The position numbers and the translations under genes were made by a program. A stretch of DNA of 64,000 bases from Enterobacter sp. CC120223-11 (GTDB taxonomy: Bacteria; Pseudomonadota; Gammaproteobacteria; Enterobacterales; Enterobacteriaceae). Location of the stretch: contig NZ_OBEF01000009.1 of assembly GCF_900215375.1 (NCBI RefSeq), positions 124,001-188,000 of the forward strand, in the 5' to 3' direction. Position 1 is the first letter of the stretch; every line of letters starts with the position of its first letter. Under the pieces are notes generated by a model, which saw nothing but the letters and a program-made list of their open reading frames with translations, had not been told where the DNA came from and made no database searches. Of this stretch, positions 19,851-29,364 are shown one piece after another.

Positions 19851-20822
19851 TTAAAACGGCCGCAATCCTCTTCCCACCGGCACCGCACTAATCCACATCA
19901 CCACCGCAGCAACCACTAGAATCGCACCACCCGCAAAGGCCAGCGTCGTCCAGCCAATCTGACGCCACAGCACCGGAGCCTGATTTTTACTGAGGCGTAC
20001 CGCCAGCTGACGGAAGCTGTGAACCAGCAGCGCGAGCGAAGAAATGGTAATCGACGTTCCTGCCGCCATAGCCAACGCAGACACCACGCCCCAGCTGAAG
20101 ACGCCAATCACCTTGCTGAACAGCAGCACCATAATCGCGCCGGAGCAGGGCCGCATCCCCATTGACAGCACAATCACCAGCCTCGCACGCCAGTCGTTGC
20201 CGCTCTCCATCTGTTGCGGATCCGGCATATGCTGATGCCCGCAGCCGCAGTTAGCGTGGTGTTGATGATGTGGGGTAAAAGCAGTAAATTTCGGTCTGCG
20301 CAGGATCTGGCGCAGCTTTTTCAACGCCCGCAAGCAAAGCAGCACACCCAGCACGCCCACCAGCGCATAGCTGCCCTTCTCAAGCCAGAAGCTGCTCAGA
20401 TGCAGCGACCTTGCAGGCAGCGCCAGCAGCGTCAGCACCACGACAACCAGCCCAATCGCCACCAGCCCCTGAAGCAGGGAAGCGGCAAGCGTCAGGCCGA
20501 TACTCGATTTCAGCTTTGAAGGATGCGTCGCAAGCCAGGTCGTAATCACCACTTTGCCGTGGCCCGGGCCGAGCGCATGCAGCACGCCGTAGATAAAGCT
20601 GAACGCCAACAGAGAGCCGCCTGCTTTGCGCGGGTTTTCCGCCACCGCCTGCAATAAGCCGCTCATCTGCTGATTCAGCTCCCGCTGCCAGACAATGCTT
20701 TTCAGCATCACCTGCGGCCAGGCGTGCCACAGCCATGCGCCGCCCGCCAGCGCCAAAAGCAGAAACAGCGCCAACGGCCAGAGCTGTAGCCAGCGGCGTG
20801 AACGAACGGGACCTGCGGACAT
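19851..20822 (-). CDS. NicO-family metal permease (ZevB-like)
   Basis: Inner-membrane protein of the NicO/RcnA/ZevB group, which transports nickel, cobalt or zinc; the direction is not settled by sequence. Numbered from the start at 20822, the core motif HALGPGHGK lies at about residues 82-90, GMRPCSGA near 222, and a His/Cys-rich loop (HHQHHANCGCGHQH) near 185-198 looks metal-binding. About seven hydrophobic segments are visible. The start overlaps the upstream gene's stop as TAATG; an in-frame ATG at 20831 is possible. Its partner is a DUF1007 periplasmic protein, the pairing of Haemophilus ZevAB. E. coli K-12 has yfhR at this locus instead. Confidence 0.8.
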   Translation of the reverse strand: MSAGPVRSRRWLQLWPLALFLLLALAGGAWLWHAWPQVMLKSIVWQRELNQQMSGLLQAVAENPRKAGGSLLAFSFIYGVLHALGPGHGKVVITTWLATHPSKLKSSIGLTLAASLLQGLVAIGLVVVVLTLLALPARSLHLSSFWLEKGSYALVGVLGVLLCLRALKKLRQILRRPKFTAFTPHHQHHANCGCGHQHMPDPQQMESGNDWRARLVIVLSMGMRPCSGAIMVLLFSKVIGVFSWGVVSALAMAAGTSITISSLALLVHSFRQLAVRLSKNQAPVLWRQIGWTTLAFAGGAILVVAAVVMWISAVPVGRGLRPF

Positions 20823-21460
20823 TATGGACATGCGAGCGTCACCTGTTGAGCAAACTGTTTCCCGAGATCCATATCCTCGGGCGGCGCGTCAGCCTTATCA
20901 AGAGAGAGCGCATAGGCGGTCAAATCCTCGTTGGGCTTTGGCGTATGCACATTGAGCTTACAGCCTTTTGGCGCGCCGGCAGGGAGAGAAACGTAAGCAT
21001 CTTTGTCGTAATGCATGTCGACAAAATAGGTCGGATCGAAGGTGGAAAACTGGTAAGTCTGCCCGGCGAGCAGCTGCGGCTCTGCCAGCGGCAGCGTGAA
21101 GGTGAGCACCGCTTTGTGCCCTTCGCGGGCAAGGCCGTAGGCCGTCGGGAGATTCTCAAACTTCACCTTCTCTTTGCCGTGCCAGAACTCAGTGAAGTAG
21201 TGCTGCCCCAGCACGTTGGCCATCACTTCTGCCGCCAGCTTCTTCCAGACGTCGCTGCCGGGCTTTGCGTTGCCCGCATCGTACAGCAGATCGGCGGAGG
21301 TGATTTCATCCATTGTCCAGCGCATATCAATGGCGGTGAGCTTGCCCTCTTTCATCACCAGCTGGCTTTGCATGCTGATAAAACTGTGCGGATGCGCCGC
21401 CGCCTGACACGATAAAAGCGCGCCAATGGCCAGAATTGTGCTCTGTTTCACTCTCGTCAT
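20822..21460 (-). CDS. DUF1007 periplasmic protein (ZevA-like)
   Basis: A secreted protein of 212 residues with a signal peptide (hydrophobic TILAIGALLSCQAAA) cleaved just before HPHSF, so the mature N-terminus starts with a His-X-His metal-site candidate. The rest is a DUF1007 domain; ZevA of Haemophilus influenzae is the characterised relative and supports zinc acquisition. The start at 21460 has GGAG about seven bases upstream; longer in-frame starts would lack a signal peptide. It is translationally coupled (TAATG) to the NicO permease and divergent from csiE. Confidence 0.8.
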   Translation of the reverse strand: MTRVKQSTILAIGALLSCQAAAHPHSFISMQSQLVMKEGKLTAIDMRWTMDEITSADLLYDAGNAKPGSDVWKKLAAEVMANVLGQHYFTEFWHGKEKVKFENLPTAYGLAREGHKAVLTFTLPLAEPQLLAGQTYQFSTFDPTYFVDMHYDKDAYVSLPAGAPKGCKLNVHTPKPNEDLTAYALSLDKADAPPEDMDLGKQFAQQVTLACP

Positions 21461-21582
21461 CGCAAACTCCGTGAAAAATTCTGTGACCGACTCCAGCAAT
21501 CCTTGCGCAAAGGCGCGCCGTCTGGCTTTCATGCCGGGATCCTTTAGCTATTCTTATCAAAAAACTTACTGGAACCTGACAG

Positions 21583-22866
21583 ATGATGACCGTTCAAGAA
21601 CCGCCATCTGTGCTTTCCAGTCCACAGCGCCGCTGCCAGATCCTGCTGATGCTGTATCTGCCAGGGCAGTCCGTGACGCCAGAGGCCATAAGCCGGTTGA
21701 ACAGCGTGGATGACGAGGCGGCCCGCCAGGACATCGCCGATATTCGTCACGTTATCCAGCGCTATCATCGGCTCAACATCGTGACGCTTGCAGACGGCAG
21801 CTATCGGATTGAGGGCACCACACTTGACCAGCGCCTGTGTCTGATCCACTGGCTGCGCCGGGCGCTGCGGCTTTGCCCCGGTTTTATCCGCGAGCAGTTT
21901 ACCCCATCGCTTAAAATGCAGCTTAAACAATCTGGCATCTCGCGCATTCTTTACGACGATACCAACCTGCGCGCGCTGGTCAACCGCTGCGGCCGGGCGC
22001 TGCAACGCCCGATGGACAGCCGCGATGCCGCCTTTATTGGCCTCTATCTGCAATATTGCCTGCTGCAACAGCATCCGCAGCAGGCACCCGAGTTTAACGA
22101 CGGGCAGCGTAAGTGGGCGCAAGCCAGCGCTGAATATCAGGTGGCGGCGGAGATAGCCCGCCACTGGCAGCGCCGCACGCACCAGCACGCTCATCCCGAT
22201 GAACACCTGTTCCTCACCCTGCTGTTTATGCTGCTGAAGGTGCCGGATCCGAAGCGGGATCACCACACTCAGGAAGTGCGGCTTTATCGCAGCATCAATC
22301 AGCTTATCGACCATTTCCAGCAGCTTTCTGGCCATCGCTTTAACGATCGTCGCGGCATTCGCGATCAGCTGTACGTGCATCTGGCGCAGGCTATCAACCG
22401 CAGCCTGTACGGTATCGGCATTGATAACAGCCTGCCCGAAGAGGTGCAGCGCCTCTACCCGCGTCTGATGCGCACAACCCAGCAGGCGCTCGTGCCATTT
22501 GAAAACAGCTACGGGTTACGCATTTCTGATGAAGAAATGGGGCTGATTGCGGTGATATTTGGCGCATGGCTGATGCAGGAGAGCGATTTACAGGAAAAAC
22601 AGGTGGTGCTGCTCACCGGCGACAATCCGCAGCTGGAGCAGGAAATTGAGCAGCAGCTGCGGGAGCTGACGCTGCTGCCGCTGAACATCAAATACCAGAC
22701 GCTGAGCGCCTTCCAGACCGAGGGCGCGCCGAAAGGCGTGGCGCTTATCGTCACGCCTTACTCGATTGCCCTGCCGCTGTTTTCCCCTCCGCTGATTCAC
22801 GCCGGGGAGGCGCTCAGCGAACGGCAGCGGCAGCATATTTGTCAGATGCTGGAAGCGCCAGGCTGA
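21583..22866 (+). CDS. csiE: Stationary-phase inducible protein CsiE
   Basis: A protein of 427 residues (E. coli 426) with an N-terminal HTH-like region and two PTS-regulation-domain (PRD) segments, related to antiterminators. The typical stretch YDDTNLRALVNRCGRALQ is visible, as is DEEMGLIAVIFGAWLMQE. Its molecular function is not established; in E. coli it is induced under carbon starvation via CRP and RpoS. Its 3' end overlaps hcaT on the other strand by 25 bases. Confidence 0.93.
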   Translation: MMTVQEPPSVLSSPQRRCQILLMLYLPGQSVTPEAISRLNSVDDEAARQDIADIRHVIQRYHRLNIVTLADGSYRIEGTTLDQRLCLIHWLRRALRLCPGFIREQFTPSLKMQLKQSGISRILYDDTNLRALVNRCGRALQRPMDSRDAAFIGLYLQYCLLQQHPQQAPEFNDGQRKWAQASAEYQVAAEIARHWQRRTHQHAHPDEHLFLTLLFMLLKVPDPKRDHHTQEVRLYRSINQLIDHFQQLSGHRFNDRRGIRDQLYVHLAQAINRSLYGIGIDNSLPEEVQRLYPRLMRTTQQALVPFENSYGLRISDEEMGLIAVIFGAWLMQESDLQEKQVVLLTGDNPQLEQEIEQQLRELTLLPLNIKYQTLSAFQTEGAPKGVALIVTPYSIALPLFSPPLIHAGEALSERQRQHICQMLEAPG

Positions 22867-23996
22867 GGGCTGACCTTCGGACGCACAAACATCGCCGGAA
22901 TAGCCAGCATCGCCATCACCCAGAACACGCCCTGGTGCAGATGCTGATACAGGAACCCGGCAACGACGGTCATGATGGCGATACTGCCGCCCATCGCCAC
23001 CGCAGAGTAAACGGCCTGTAAGCGAATGACTTCACTGCCCTGACGGGCCGAGATATAGCGCATCGCGGCCAGGTGACAGACGGTAAAGGTGCCGCAGTGC
23101 AGGATCTGCGCGACGATGAGCCACGGCAGTTCGGTGGTCCAGCCCATAATTCCCCAGCGCAGCAGCCCGCAGAAGGCGGAAAGCAGCAGCAAATCACGCG
23201 CGCCAAAGCGGCGGAACACTTTCTTGCTGACGGCAAAAATCACCACTTCAGCCACCACGCCAAGCGACCACAGATAGCCCACTGCCGATGCCGAGTAACC
23301 CGCTTCCTGCCAGTAAATGGCGCTGAAGCCGTAGTAAGCCGCATGCGCGCCCTGTAACAGGCAAACGCAGGCGAGGAACCGCCAGCTCTGCACAACCAGC
23401 GCTTTCCAGGCGGGCCAGCCCGCATGCTCCTGATGGCGCGTTTCACCCTGCGGCATCACCGACGGCGCGATCATCATCCCGATAAGCATGGAAGCAATCC
23501 CGATGCTGAGCAACGCCAGAATGGCGTGATAGTCAAACAGGCTGACCAGCTTCCCCGTCAGCGCCGAGCCAATCACAAAGGCAATCGAGCCCCACAGGCG
23601 CACGCGCCCGTAGTCCATCGTGATCTGCTTTTGCCAGGTGTTCGCCAGCGCATCCGTCAGCGGCACCAGCGGTGAAAAGAACAGGTTGAAGCCCACCATC
23701 ATCGCCATCAGCCAGGCAACGTGGGTGCCAGCCCAGAAGGCGAGAATAAACAGCAGGGTTAACAGCGCGAGAATGCGTAAGGCGCTGATTAAGCGCGACG
23801 GATCGCTGACGCGCGGGGCAATCAGCAGGCTGCCGAGGAAACGCGCCACCAGGCCCGCGCCAAGCAGCACGCCGATGGTTTCCGGCGTCAGGCCCGTGCC
23901 CGCCAGCCACACGCTCCAGAAAGGTAAGAAGATGCCGTAGCTAAAAAAGTAGGTGAAGTAACTGAGCGCCAGCCAGCGCGTGGAGTGCAAGACCAT
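22842..23996 (-). CDS. hcaT: Major facilitator transporter HcaT (putative 3-phenylpropionate permease)
   Basis: Twelve-segment MFS transporter of the nucleoside/phenylpropionate type. The N-terminus MVLHSTRWLALSYFTYFFSYG and the internal RVSDPSRLISALR are near-identical to E. coli HcaT; it has 384 residues against 379. The gene is intact, but the catabolic genes hcaR and hcaEFCBD that flank it in E. coli are missing, so its substrate here is uncertain. It is convergent with csiE. Confidence 0.92.
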   Translation of the reverse strand: MVLHSTRWLALSYFTYFFSYGIFLPFWSVWLAGTGLTPETIGVLLGAGLVARFLGSLLIAPRVSDPSRLISALRILALLTLLFILAFWAGTHVAWLMAMMVGFNLFFSPLVPLTDALANTWQKQITMDYGRVRLWGSIAFVIGSALTGKLVSLFDYHAILALLSIGIASMLIGMMIAPSVMPQGETRHQEHAGWPAWKALVVQSWRFLACVCLLQGAHAAYYGFSAIYWQEAGYSASAVGYLWSLGVVAEVVIFAVSKKVFRRFGARDLLLLSAFCGLLRWGIMGWTTELPWLIVAQILHCGTFTVCHLAAMRYISARQGSEVIRLQAVYSAVAMGGSIAIMTVVAGFLYQHLHQGVFWVMAMLAIPAMFVRPKVSPQPGASSI

Positions 23997-24104
23997 GATT
24001 CCCTCCCAAATGGTGGCGACAGTCTGGCGACAAACGGTGCGGCTGGCAAGTCACTTTAACAAACTGCTAACATATAAGGTGCAAATTTACGAGGATGCTC
24101 GTAG

Positions 24105-24263
24105 AAAATCGCCATCGTGCAGCAAACCGGGTTCAATCCCTTCGCCCCTCGCGACAGCCCACAGGCTGCGGCGACACATATCATCTTCGGGCAATTGACC
24201 CGCTCGCCACAGCTGTTGGACATCGGCTATCTCTACGTATAGGAAATGCTGGAACAATTATGA
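24105..24263 (+). pseudogene. Short degenerate reading frame in the hcaT-yphA gap
   Basis: The 340 bases between hcaT and yphA hold no intact gene. One frame reads from 24105 as about 45 codons (IAIVQQTGFNPFAPRDSP..., then [18 protein letters not shown]), meets a TAG at 24240, and continues in the same frame as EMLEQL before TGA at 24261. The composition looks protein-like, so this may be a gene remnant. I cannot name the family, and it does not resemble HcaR or HcaD as I remember them. Chance is a real alternative. Confidence 0.3.
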
Positions 24264-24336
24264 GCGGCGGCAACGTGGCGGCAGTGAGGATTGTGTATTA
24301 GGTTTTAAGGACACCCACCTGCACAACGGAAAGGCT

Positions 24337-24759
24337 ATGAACTCTCTACGTTATTTCGATTTCGGCTCCTCGCGTTCGTTCCTGCTGTTGGTTGCGCGCA
24401 TCGCCATCGTCGCGCTGTTTATCATTTTCGGTTACCCGAAGCTGATGGGGTTTAACGGCACGGTGCAGTACATGGCCGCCAGCGGCGCGCCGGTGCCCAC
24501 GCTCTCGGCCATCATTGCGGTGATTATGGAAGTACCCGCCGCCATCCTGATTGTGATCGGCTTCTTTACCCGTCCACTGGCGGTACTTTTCATTTTCTAT
24601 ACCCTGGGCACGGCGGTGATTGGTCACCACTACTGGGACATGAGCGGCGATGCGGTGGTGCCAAACATGATTAATTTCTACAAGAACGTCAGCATTGCCG
24701 GGGCGTTTTTACTGTTGGCAATTACCGGGCCGGGGGCGATTTCGGTCGACAGGCGTTGA
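24337..24759 (+). CDS. yphA: DoxX-family inner-membrane protein YphA
   Basis: A protein of 140 residues with four hydrophobic segments and the DoxX pattern ([24 protein letters not shown] near the N-terminus). Its function is unknown; DoxX relatives are linked to redox or thiol stress complexes in other bacteria. It is convergent with glyA and shares its terminator. In E. coli it lies downstream of the hca genes; here it is the next gene after hcaT. Confidence 0.9.
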   Translation: MNSLRYFDFGSSRSFLLLVARIAIVALFIIFGYPKLMGFNGTVQYMAASGAPVPTLSAIIAVIMEVPAAILIVIGFFTRPLAVLFIFYTLGTAVIGHHYWDMSGDAVVPNMINFYKNVSIAGAFLLLAITGPGAISVDRR

Positions 24760-24771
24760 GCCACTGAAAGC

Positions 24772-24799
24772 AAAAAGGCCGCATTAGCGGCCTTTTTTT
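24772..24799. terminator. Bidirectional terminator between yphA and glyA
   Basis: GGCCGC pairs with GCGGCC around ATTA, with an A tract on the left and a T7 tract on the right, so it can end transcripts from both sides. Confidence 0.9.
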
Positions 24800-24813
24800 A
24801 TGGGTGCAGAGAA

Positions 24814-26067
24814 TTATGCGTAAACCGGGAAGCGGGCGCAGATATCCAGTACTTTACCTTTGATGCGTTCGATGTTGGCTTCATCATTGATGTTGTCCAG
24901 CACGTCACACATCCAGCCTGCCAGCTCTTTCACTTCCGCTTCTTTAAAGCCACGGCGAGTAACGGCCGGAGAACCGATACGGATACCGGAGGTCACAAAC
25001 GGGCTCTTCGGATCGTTTGGTACGCTGTTTTTGTTGACGGTGATGTTGGCGCGGCCGAGGGCGGCGTCAGCTTCTTTACCGGTCAGGTTTTTGTCGACCA
25101 GATCCAGCAGGAACAGGTGGTTCTCAGTGCCGCCAGAAACCACTTTGTAGCCGCGGCTCAGGAACACTTCCACCATCGCTTTGGCGTTTTTAGCGACCTG
25201 CTGCTGGTAAACCTTGAACTCTGGTTCCATCGCTTCTTTCAGCGCCACGGCTTTCGCCGCGATCACGTGCATCAGCGGGCCGCCCTGCGCGCTTGGGAAG
25301 ACAGCGGAGTTCAGCTTCTTATACAGATCTTCGTCACCGCCCTTCGCCAGGATCAGACCACCGCGTGGGCCCGCCAGGGTTTTGTGGGTGGTGGTGGTCA
25401 CAACGTGTGCGTGTGGAACCGGGTTCGGATAAACGCCTGCGGCGATCAGGCCCGCAACGTGCGCCATGTCGACGAACAGGTAGGCACCGATGCTGTCTGC
25501 GATTTCACGCATTTTTGCCCAGTCAACCACGCCGGAGTAGGCAGAGAAGCCGCCGATGATCATCTTCGGCTTGTGCTCTTTGGCCTGCTTCGCCATGTCT
25601 TCGTAGTCAATTTTGCCGGACTCATCGATGCCGTAAGGGATGATGTTGTACAGCTTGCCGGAGAAGTTCACCGGAGAGCCGTGAGTCAGGTGACCGCCCT
25701 GCGCCAGGTTCATACCCAGCACGGTGTCGCCCGGCTGCAGCAGCGCGGTGTAGACCGCGAAGTTAGCCTGGGAGCCGGAGTGCGGCTGCACGTTGGCGTA
25801 ATCTGCACCAAACAGCTCTTTCGCACGGTCGATAGCCAGCTGCTCTACCACGTCCACGTATTCGCAGCCGCCGTAGTAGCGTTTGCCCGGGTAACCTTCA
25901 GCGTATTTGTTGGTTAACTGAGAACCCTGAGCCTGCATCACGCGCGGGCTGGTGTAGTTTTCGGAGGCGATCAGTTCGATGTGCTCTTCCTGACGGACTT
26001 TTTCCTGCTCCATAGCCTGCCACAGTTCGGCATCATAATCGGCAATGTTCATTTCACGCTTTAACAT
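24814..26067 (-). CDS. glyA: Serine hydroxymethyltransferase
   Basis: PLP enzyme that converts serine and tetrahydrofolate to glycine and methylene-THF, the main source of one-carbon units. The PLP-lysine motif [14 protein letters not shown] is present. The start [16 protein letters not shown] at 26067 gives 417 residues as in E. coli, and AGGAG lies upstream; an ATG two codons earlier is less likely. It is divergent from hmp and carries a PurR box in the shared region. Confidence 0.98.
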   Translation of the reverse strand: MLKREMNIADYDAELWQAMEQEKVRQEEHIELIASENYTSPRVMQAQGSQLTNKYAEGYPGKRYYGGCEYVDVVEQLAIDRAKELFGADYANVQPHSGSQANFAVYTALLQPGDTVLGMNLAQGGHLTHGSPVNFSGKLYNIIPYGIDESGKIDYEDMAKQAKEHKPKMIIGGFSAYSGVVDWAKMREIADSIGAYLFVDMAHVAGLIAAGVYPNPVPHAHVVTTTTHKTLAGPRGGLILAKGGDEDLYKKLNSAVFPSAQGGPLMHVIAAKAVALKEAMEPEFKVYQQQVAKNAKAMVEVFLSRGYKVVSGGTENHLFLLDLVDKNLTGKEADAALGRANITVNKNSVPNDPKSPFVTSGIRIGSPAVTRRGFKEAEVKELAGWMCDVLDNINDEANIERIKGKVLDICARFPVYA

Positions 26068-26184
26068 TCGCATCTCCTGACTCAGCTAACAGTAGTTTTA
26101 CCGCTAAAAAAGGGGGCCCTTTCGGACAACGGCGGACAGTATAACTGATAAGTTCTGCGATAACAGGTCTTGACAAACGTTTTT

Positions 26185-26200
26185 ACGCAAACGATTACCT
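26185..26200 (-). promoter_or_regulatory. PurR operator of glyA
   Basis: A 16-bp palindrome, AGGTAATCGTTTGCGT on the minus strand, identical as I recall it to the E. coli glyA PurR site and close to the ACGCAAACGTTTTCGT consensus. It lies about 118 nt before the glyA start. Confidence 0.8.
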
Positions 26201-26322
26201 TGCCGTCGCACAAGGGTTTGAGCAATAAAGCTTCGGCCTGGGTAAAGCGATTTCTTTTCAGGTTTGTGATGCAAATTTTTCACCTTGCACAGAAGCCTTT
26301 ACAACCGAAGGGCTTTTTCATA

Positions 26323-26343
26323 ACATGCATTTAAAATGCATCA
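26323..26343 (+). promoter_or_regulatory. NsrR operator of hmp
   Basis: The sequence contains the near-perfect palindrome ATGCATTTAAAATGCAT, the NsrR pattern found at E. coli hmp, 27 nt before the start codon. Nitric oxide damage to the NsrR cluster should relieve repression. Confidence 0.75.
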
Positions 26344-26369
26344 TTAAAAAACCCCAAAAGGATATTGCT

Positions 26370-27548
26370 ATGCTCGACGCTCAAACCATCGCTACGGTGA
26401 AAGCCACTATTCCCCTGCTGGTCGAAACCGGACCTAAACTCACCGCTCACTTTTACGATCGCATGTTTGCCCATAACCCGGAGCTGAAAGAGATCTTCAA
26501 CATGAGTAACCAGCGCAACGGCGACCAGCGTGAAGCGCTGTTTAACGCCATTGCCGCCTACGCCAGCAATATTGAGAATCTCGCCGCCCTGCTGCCTGCG
26601 GTGGAAAAGATTGCCCAGAAGCACACCAGTTTCCAGATCAAGCCTGAACAGTACGCCATCGTGGGCGGACATCTGCTGGCAACGCTCGATGAAATGTTCA
26701 GCCCGGGCCAGGAAGTGCTGGACGCGTGGGGTAAAGCCTATGGCGTGCTGGCAGACGTCTTCATCAAGCGTGAAGGGGAAATTTATCAGCAGAACGCGGT
26801 GAAAACCGGCGGCTGGGAAGGCACTCGAGCATTCCGCATTGTGAGCAAAGCGCCGCAAAGCGCACTGATTACCGCCTTTGAATTCGCCCCGGCAGACGGC
26901 GGCGATGTGGCTGATTATCAGCCCGGCCAGTACCTCGGCGTGTGGCTGAAGCCGGAAGGTTTTGCTCATCAGGAAATTCGCCAGTACTCCCTGACCCGTC
27001 AGGCAGACGGTAAAAGCTATCGCATCGCCGTGAAACGCGAAAACGGCGGGCAGGTTTCAGAGTGGCTGCATGATGAGGCAAGCGTGGGCGACACCGTGCA
27101 CCTTGCTGCCCCGGCGGGTGATTTCTTTATGTCCGTTGATGCCAGCACCCCAGTGACGCTGATCTCCGCAGGCGTGGGTCAGACGCCAATGCTGGCGATG
27201 CTCGACACCCTCGCAAACCGCGCTCACCCGGCGCAGGTGAACTGGTTCCACGCGGCGGAAAACGGCTCTGTTCACGCCTTTGCTGATGAAGTGAAAAAGC
27301 TGGGCGCAAAACTGCCGCGCTTTACGTCCCACGTCTGGTACAACACGCCACACGACAATGACGCGTTCGACAGCGCGGGCCTGATGGATCTGCGTGTTCA
27401 GGAAGGCCAGTTCAGCGACCCGGCAATGCAGTTTTATCTCTGCGGCCCGGTCGGCTTTATGCAATTCGCGGCAAAACAGCTCATGACGCAGGGTATCAGC
27501 GCTGAAAACATTCACTACGAATGCTTCGGCCCGCATAAGGTATTGTAA
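26370..27548 (+). CDS. hmp: Flavohemoglobin / nitric oxide dioxygenase
   Basis: Oxidises NO to nitrate with O2 and NAD(P)H. The N-terminal globin domain ([17 protein letters not shown]) has the proximal histidine in KHTSFQI. It is followed by FAD (RQYSLTR) and NAD ([19 protein letters not shown]) binding domains. It has 392 residues, four fewer than E. coli, the difference lying in the loop after WYNTPHDND. The start was set at 26370 by homology; the upstream in-frame ATG lies inside the NsrR operator. It is divergent from glyA. Confidence 0.97.
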   Translation: MLDAQTIATVKATIPLLVETGPKLTAHFYDRMFAHNPELKEIFNMSNQRNGDQREALFNAIAAYASNIENLAALLPAVEKIAQKHTSFQIKPEQYAIVGGHLLATLDEMFSPGQEVLDAWGKAYGVLADVFIKREGEIYQQNAVKTGGWEGTRAFRIVSKAPQSALITAFEFAPADGGDVADYQPGQYLGVWLKPEGFAHQEIRQYSLTRQADGKSYRIAVKRENGGQVSEWLHDEASVGDTVHLAAPAGDFFMSVDASTPVTLISAGVGQTPMLAMLDTLANRAHPAQVNWFHAAENGSVHAFADEVKKLGAKLPRFTSHVWYNTPHDNDAFDSAGLMDLRVQEGQFSDPAMQFYLCGPVGFMQFAAKQLMTQGISAENIHYECFGPHKVL

Positions 27549-27588
27549 AATTCAGGCGCCGGGGATGGCAGAAGAGTAATGCAGAGAG

Positions 27589-27616
27589 CGCTGCCCGCTG
27601 AACGTGGCGGGCAGCG
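27589..27616. terminator. Hairpin terminator between hmp and glnB
   Basis: A perfect 10-bp stem, CGCTGCCCGC with GCGGGCAGCG, lies in the convergent gap. T-rich tracts are weak on both sides, so efficiency is uncertain. Confidence 0.65.
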
Positions 27617-27623
27617 TAATAAA

Positions 27624-27998
<375 letters not shown>

Positions 27999-28026
27999 CT
28001 ATCATAACGTCGCTGCGCACGGTGGG

Positions 28027-29364
28027 CTACTCTTTAAAATCATTGGCGTCGAGTTCGTGACGCGACAGCAATTTGTAGAATTCAGTGCGGTTACGCCCCG
28101 CCATGCGCGCGGCATGAGTCACGTTACCCTTGGTGATTTGCAGCAGCTTGCGCAGGTAGTTCAGCTCGAACTGGTTTCGCGCCTCGACAAACGTCGGCAG
28201 CGCGGTGTTCTCCCCCTCCAGCGCCTGTTCCACCAGCGCATCGCCAATCACCGGTGACGAAGTCAGTGCCACGCACTGTTCGATCACGTTCACCAGCTGG
28301 CGCACGTTGCCCGGCCAGTTGGCGGTCATCAGCCGCTTCATCGCATCGGTGGAGAACGCCCGCACGAACGGCTTATGCCTGTCGGCAGACTGGCGCAGCA
28401 GATGGTTCGCCAGCAGCGGAATGTCCTCGGTGCGCTCGGCAAGCGTCGGGATTTTCAGGCTGACCACGTTGAGGCGATAGTAGAGATCTTCGCGAAACTC
28501 GCCGCGCGCCATCGCTTTCGGTAAATCACGATGGGTGGCGGAGACAATGCGAACGTTGATGTCGATATCACGGTTGCTGCCGAGCGGGCGGATTTTCCGC
28601 TCCTGCAGTACGCGCAGCAGCTTGACCTGCAGCGGCGACGGCATATCGCCAATCTCATCCAGAAACAGCGTGCCGCCTTCTGCGGCCTGGAATAATCCTT
28701 CACGATTGCTGACCGCGCCGGTAAACGCCCCGCGCGCGTGACCGAAGAGTTCAGACTCCAGCAGCTGTTCCGGCAAGGCACCGCAGTTGATGGCGATGAA
28801 CGGGTACTTGCCGCGCGGGCTGGCGTTGTGGATCGCCTGGGCGAAAATCTCTTTCCCGGTGCCGCTCTGGCCGTTGATCAGCACGCTGACGTCGGACTGC
28901 GCCACCATCCGCGCCTGTTCGAGCAGGCGTAACATCACCGGACTGCGGGTGACGATGGATTCGCGCCAGCTGTCATCGGTGGCGGCGGCGGTGTGCACCA
29001 GCGCCTCGTCGATTGCTTTGTACAAGGCGTCTTTATCCACCGGTTTGGTCAGGAAGCTGAAGACGCCCTGCTGGGTGGCGGCGACGGCATCCGGAATTGA
29101 GCCGTGCGCGGTCAGGATGATCACCGGCATGCCGGGCTGCACTTTCTGAATTTCGGCGAACAGCTGCAGGCCGTCCATCTCATCCATGCGCAGATCGCTT
29201 ATCACCAGATCGATATTTTCCCGCGCCAGCACGCGCAGCCCTTCCTGACCGCTTTCAGCGGTGACCACCGAAAAACCCTCGCTGGTCAGGCGCATACCGA
29301 GCAGTTTCAGCAGGCCCGGATCGTCGTCAACCAGTAAAAGGTGAGCGGGTTTACGTCCTGTCAT
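28027..29364 (-). CDS. glrR: Sigma-54 response regulator GlrR (QseF)
   Basis: Activates sigma-54 transcription of glmY in response to GlrK. It has a receiver domain with its phospho-acceptor aspartate near residue 57 (LVISDLRM), then an AAA+ domain with Walker A GQSGTGKE and the sigma-54 contact loop GAFTGA, and a C-terminal Fis-type HTH (NVTHAARMAGRNRTEFYK). It has 445 residues, near the E. coli length of 444. The start overlaps the qseG stop by four bases (ATGA). Confidence 0.96.
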   Translation of the reverse strand: MTGRKPAHLLLVDDDPGLLKLLGMRLTSEGFSVVTAESGQEGLRVLARENIDLVISDLRMDEMDGLQLFAEIQKVQPGMPVIILTAHGSIPDAVAATQQGVFSFLTKPVDKDALYKAIDEALVHTAAATDDSWRESIVTRSPVMLRLLEQARMVAQSDVSVLINGQSGTGKEIFAQAIHNASPRGKYPFIAINCGALPEQLLESELFGHARGAFTGAVSNREGLFQAAEGGTLFLDEIGDMPSPLQVKLLRVLQERKIRPLGSNRDIDINVRIVSATHRDLPKAMARGEFREDLYYRLNVVSLKIPTLAERTEDIPLLANHLLRQSADRHKPFVRAFSTDAMKRLMTANWPGNVRQLVNVIEQCVALTSSPVIGDALVEQALEGENTALPTFVEARNQFELNYLRKLLQITKGNVTHAARMAGRNRTEFYKLLSRHELDANDFKE

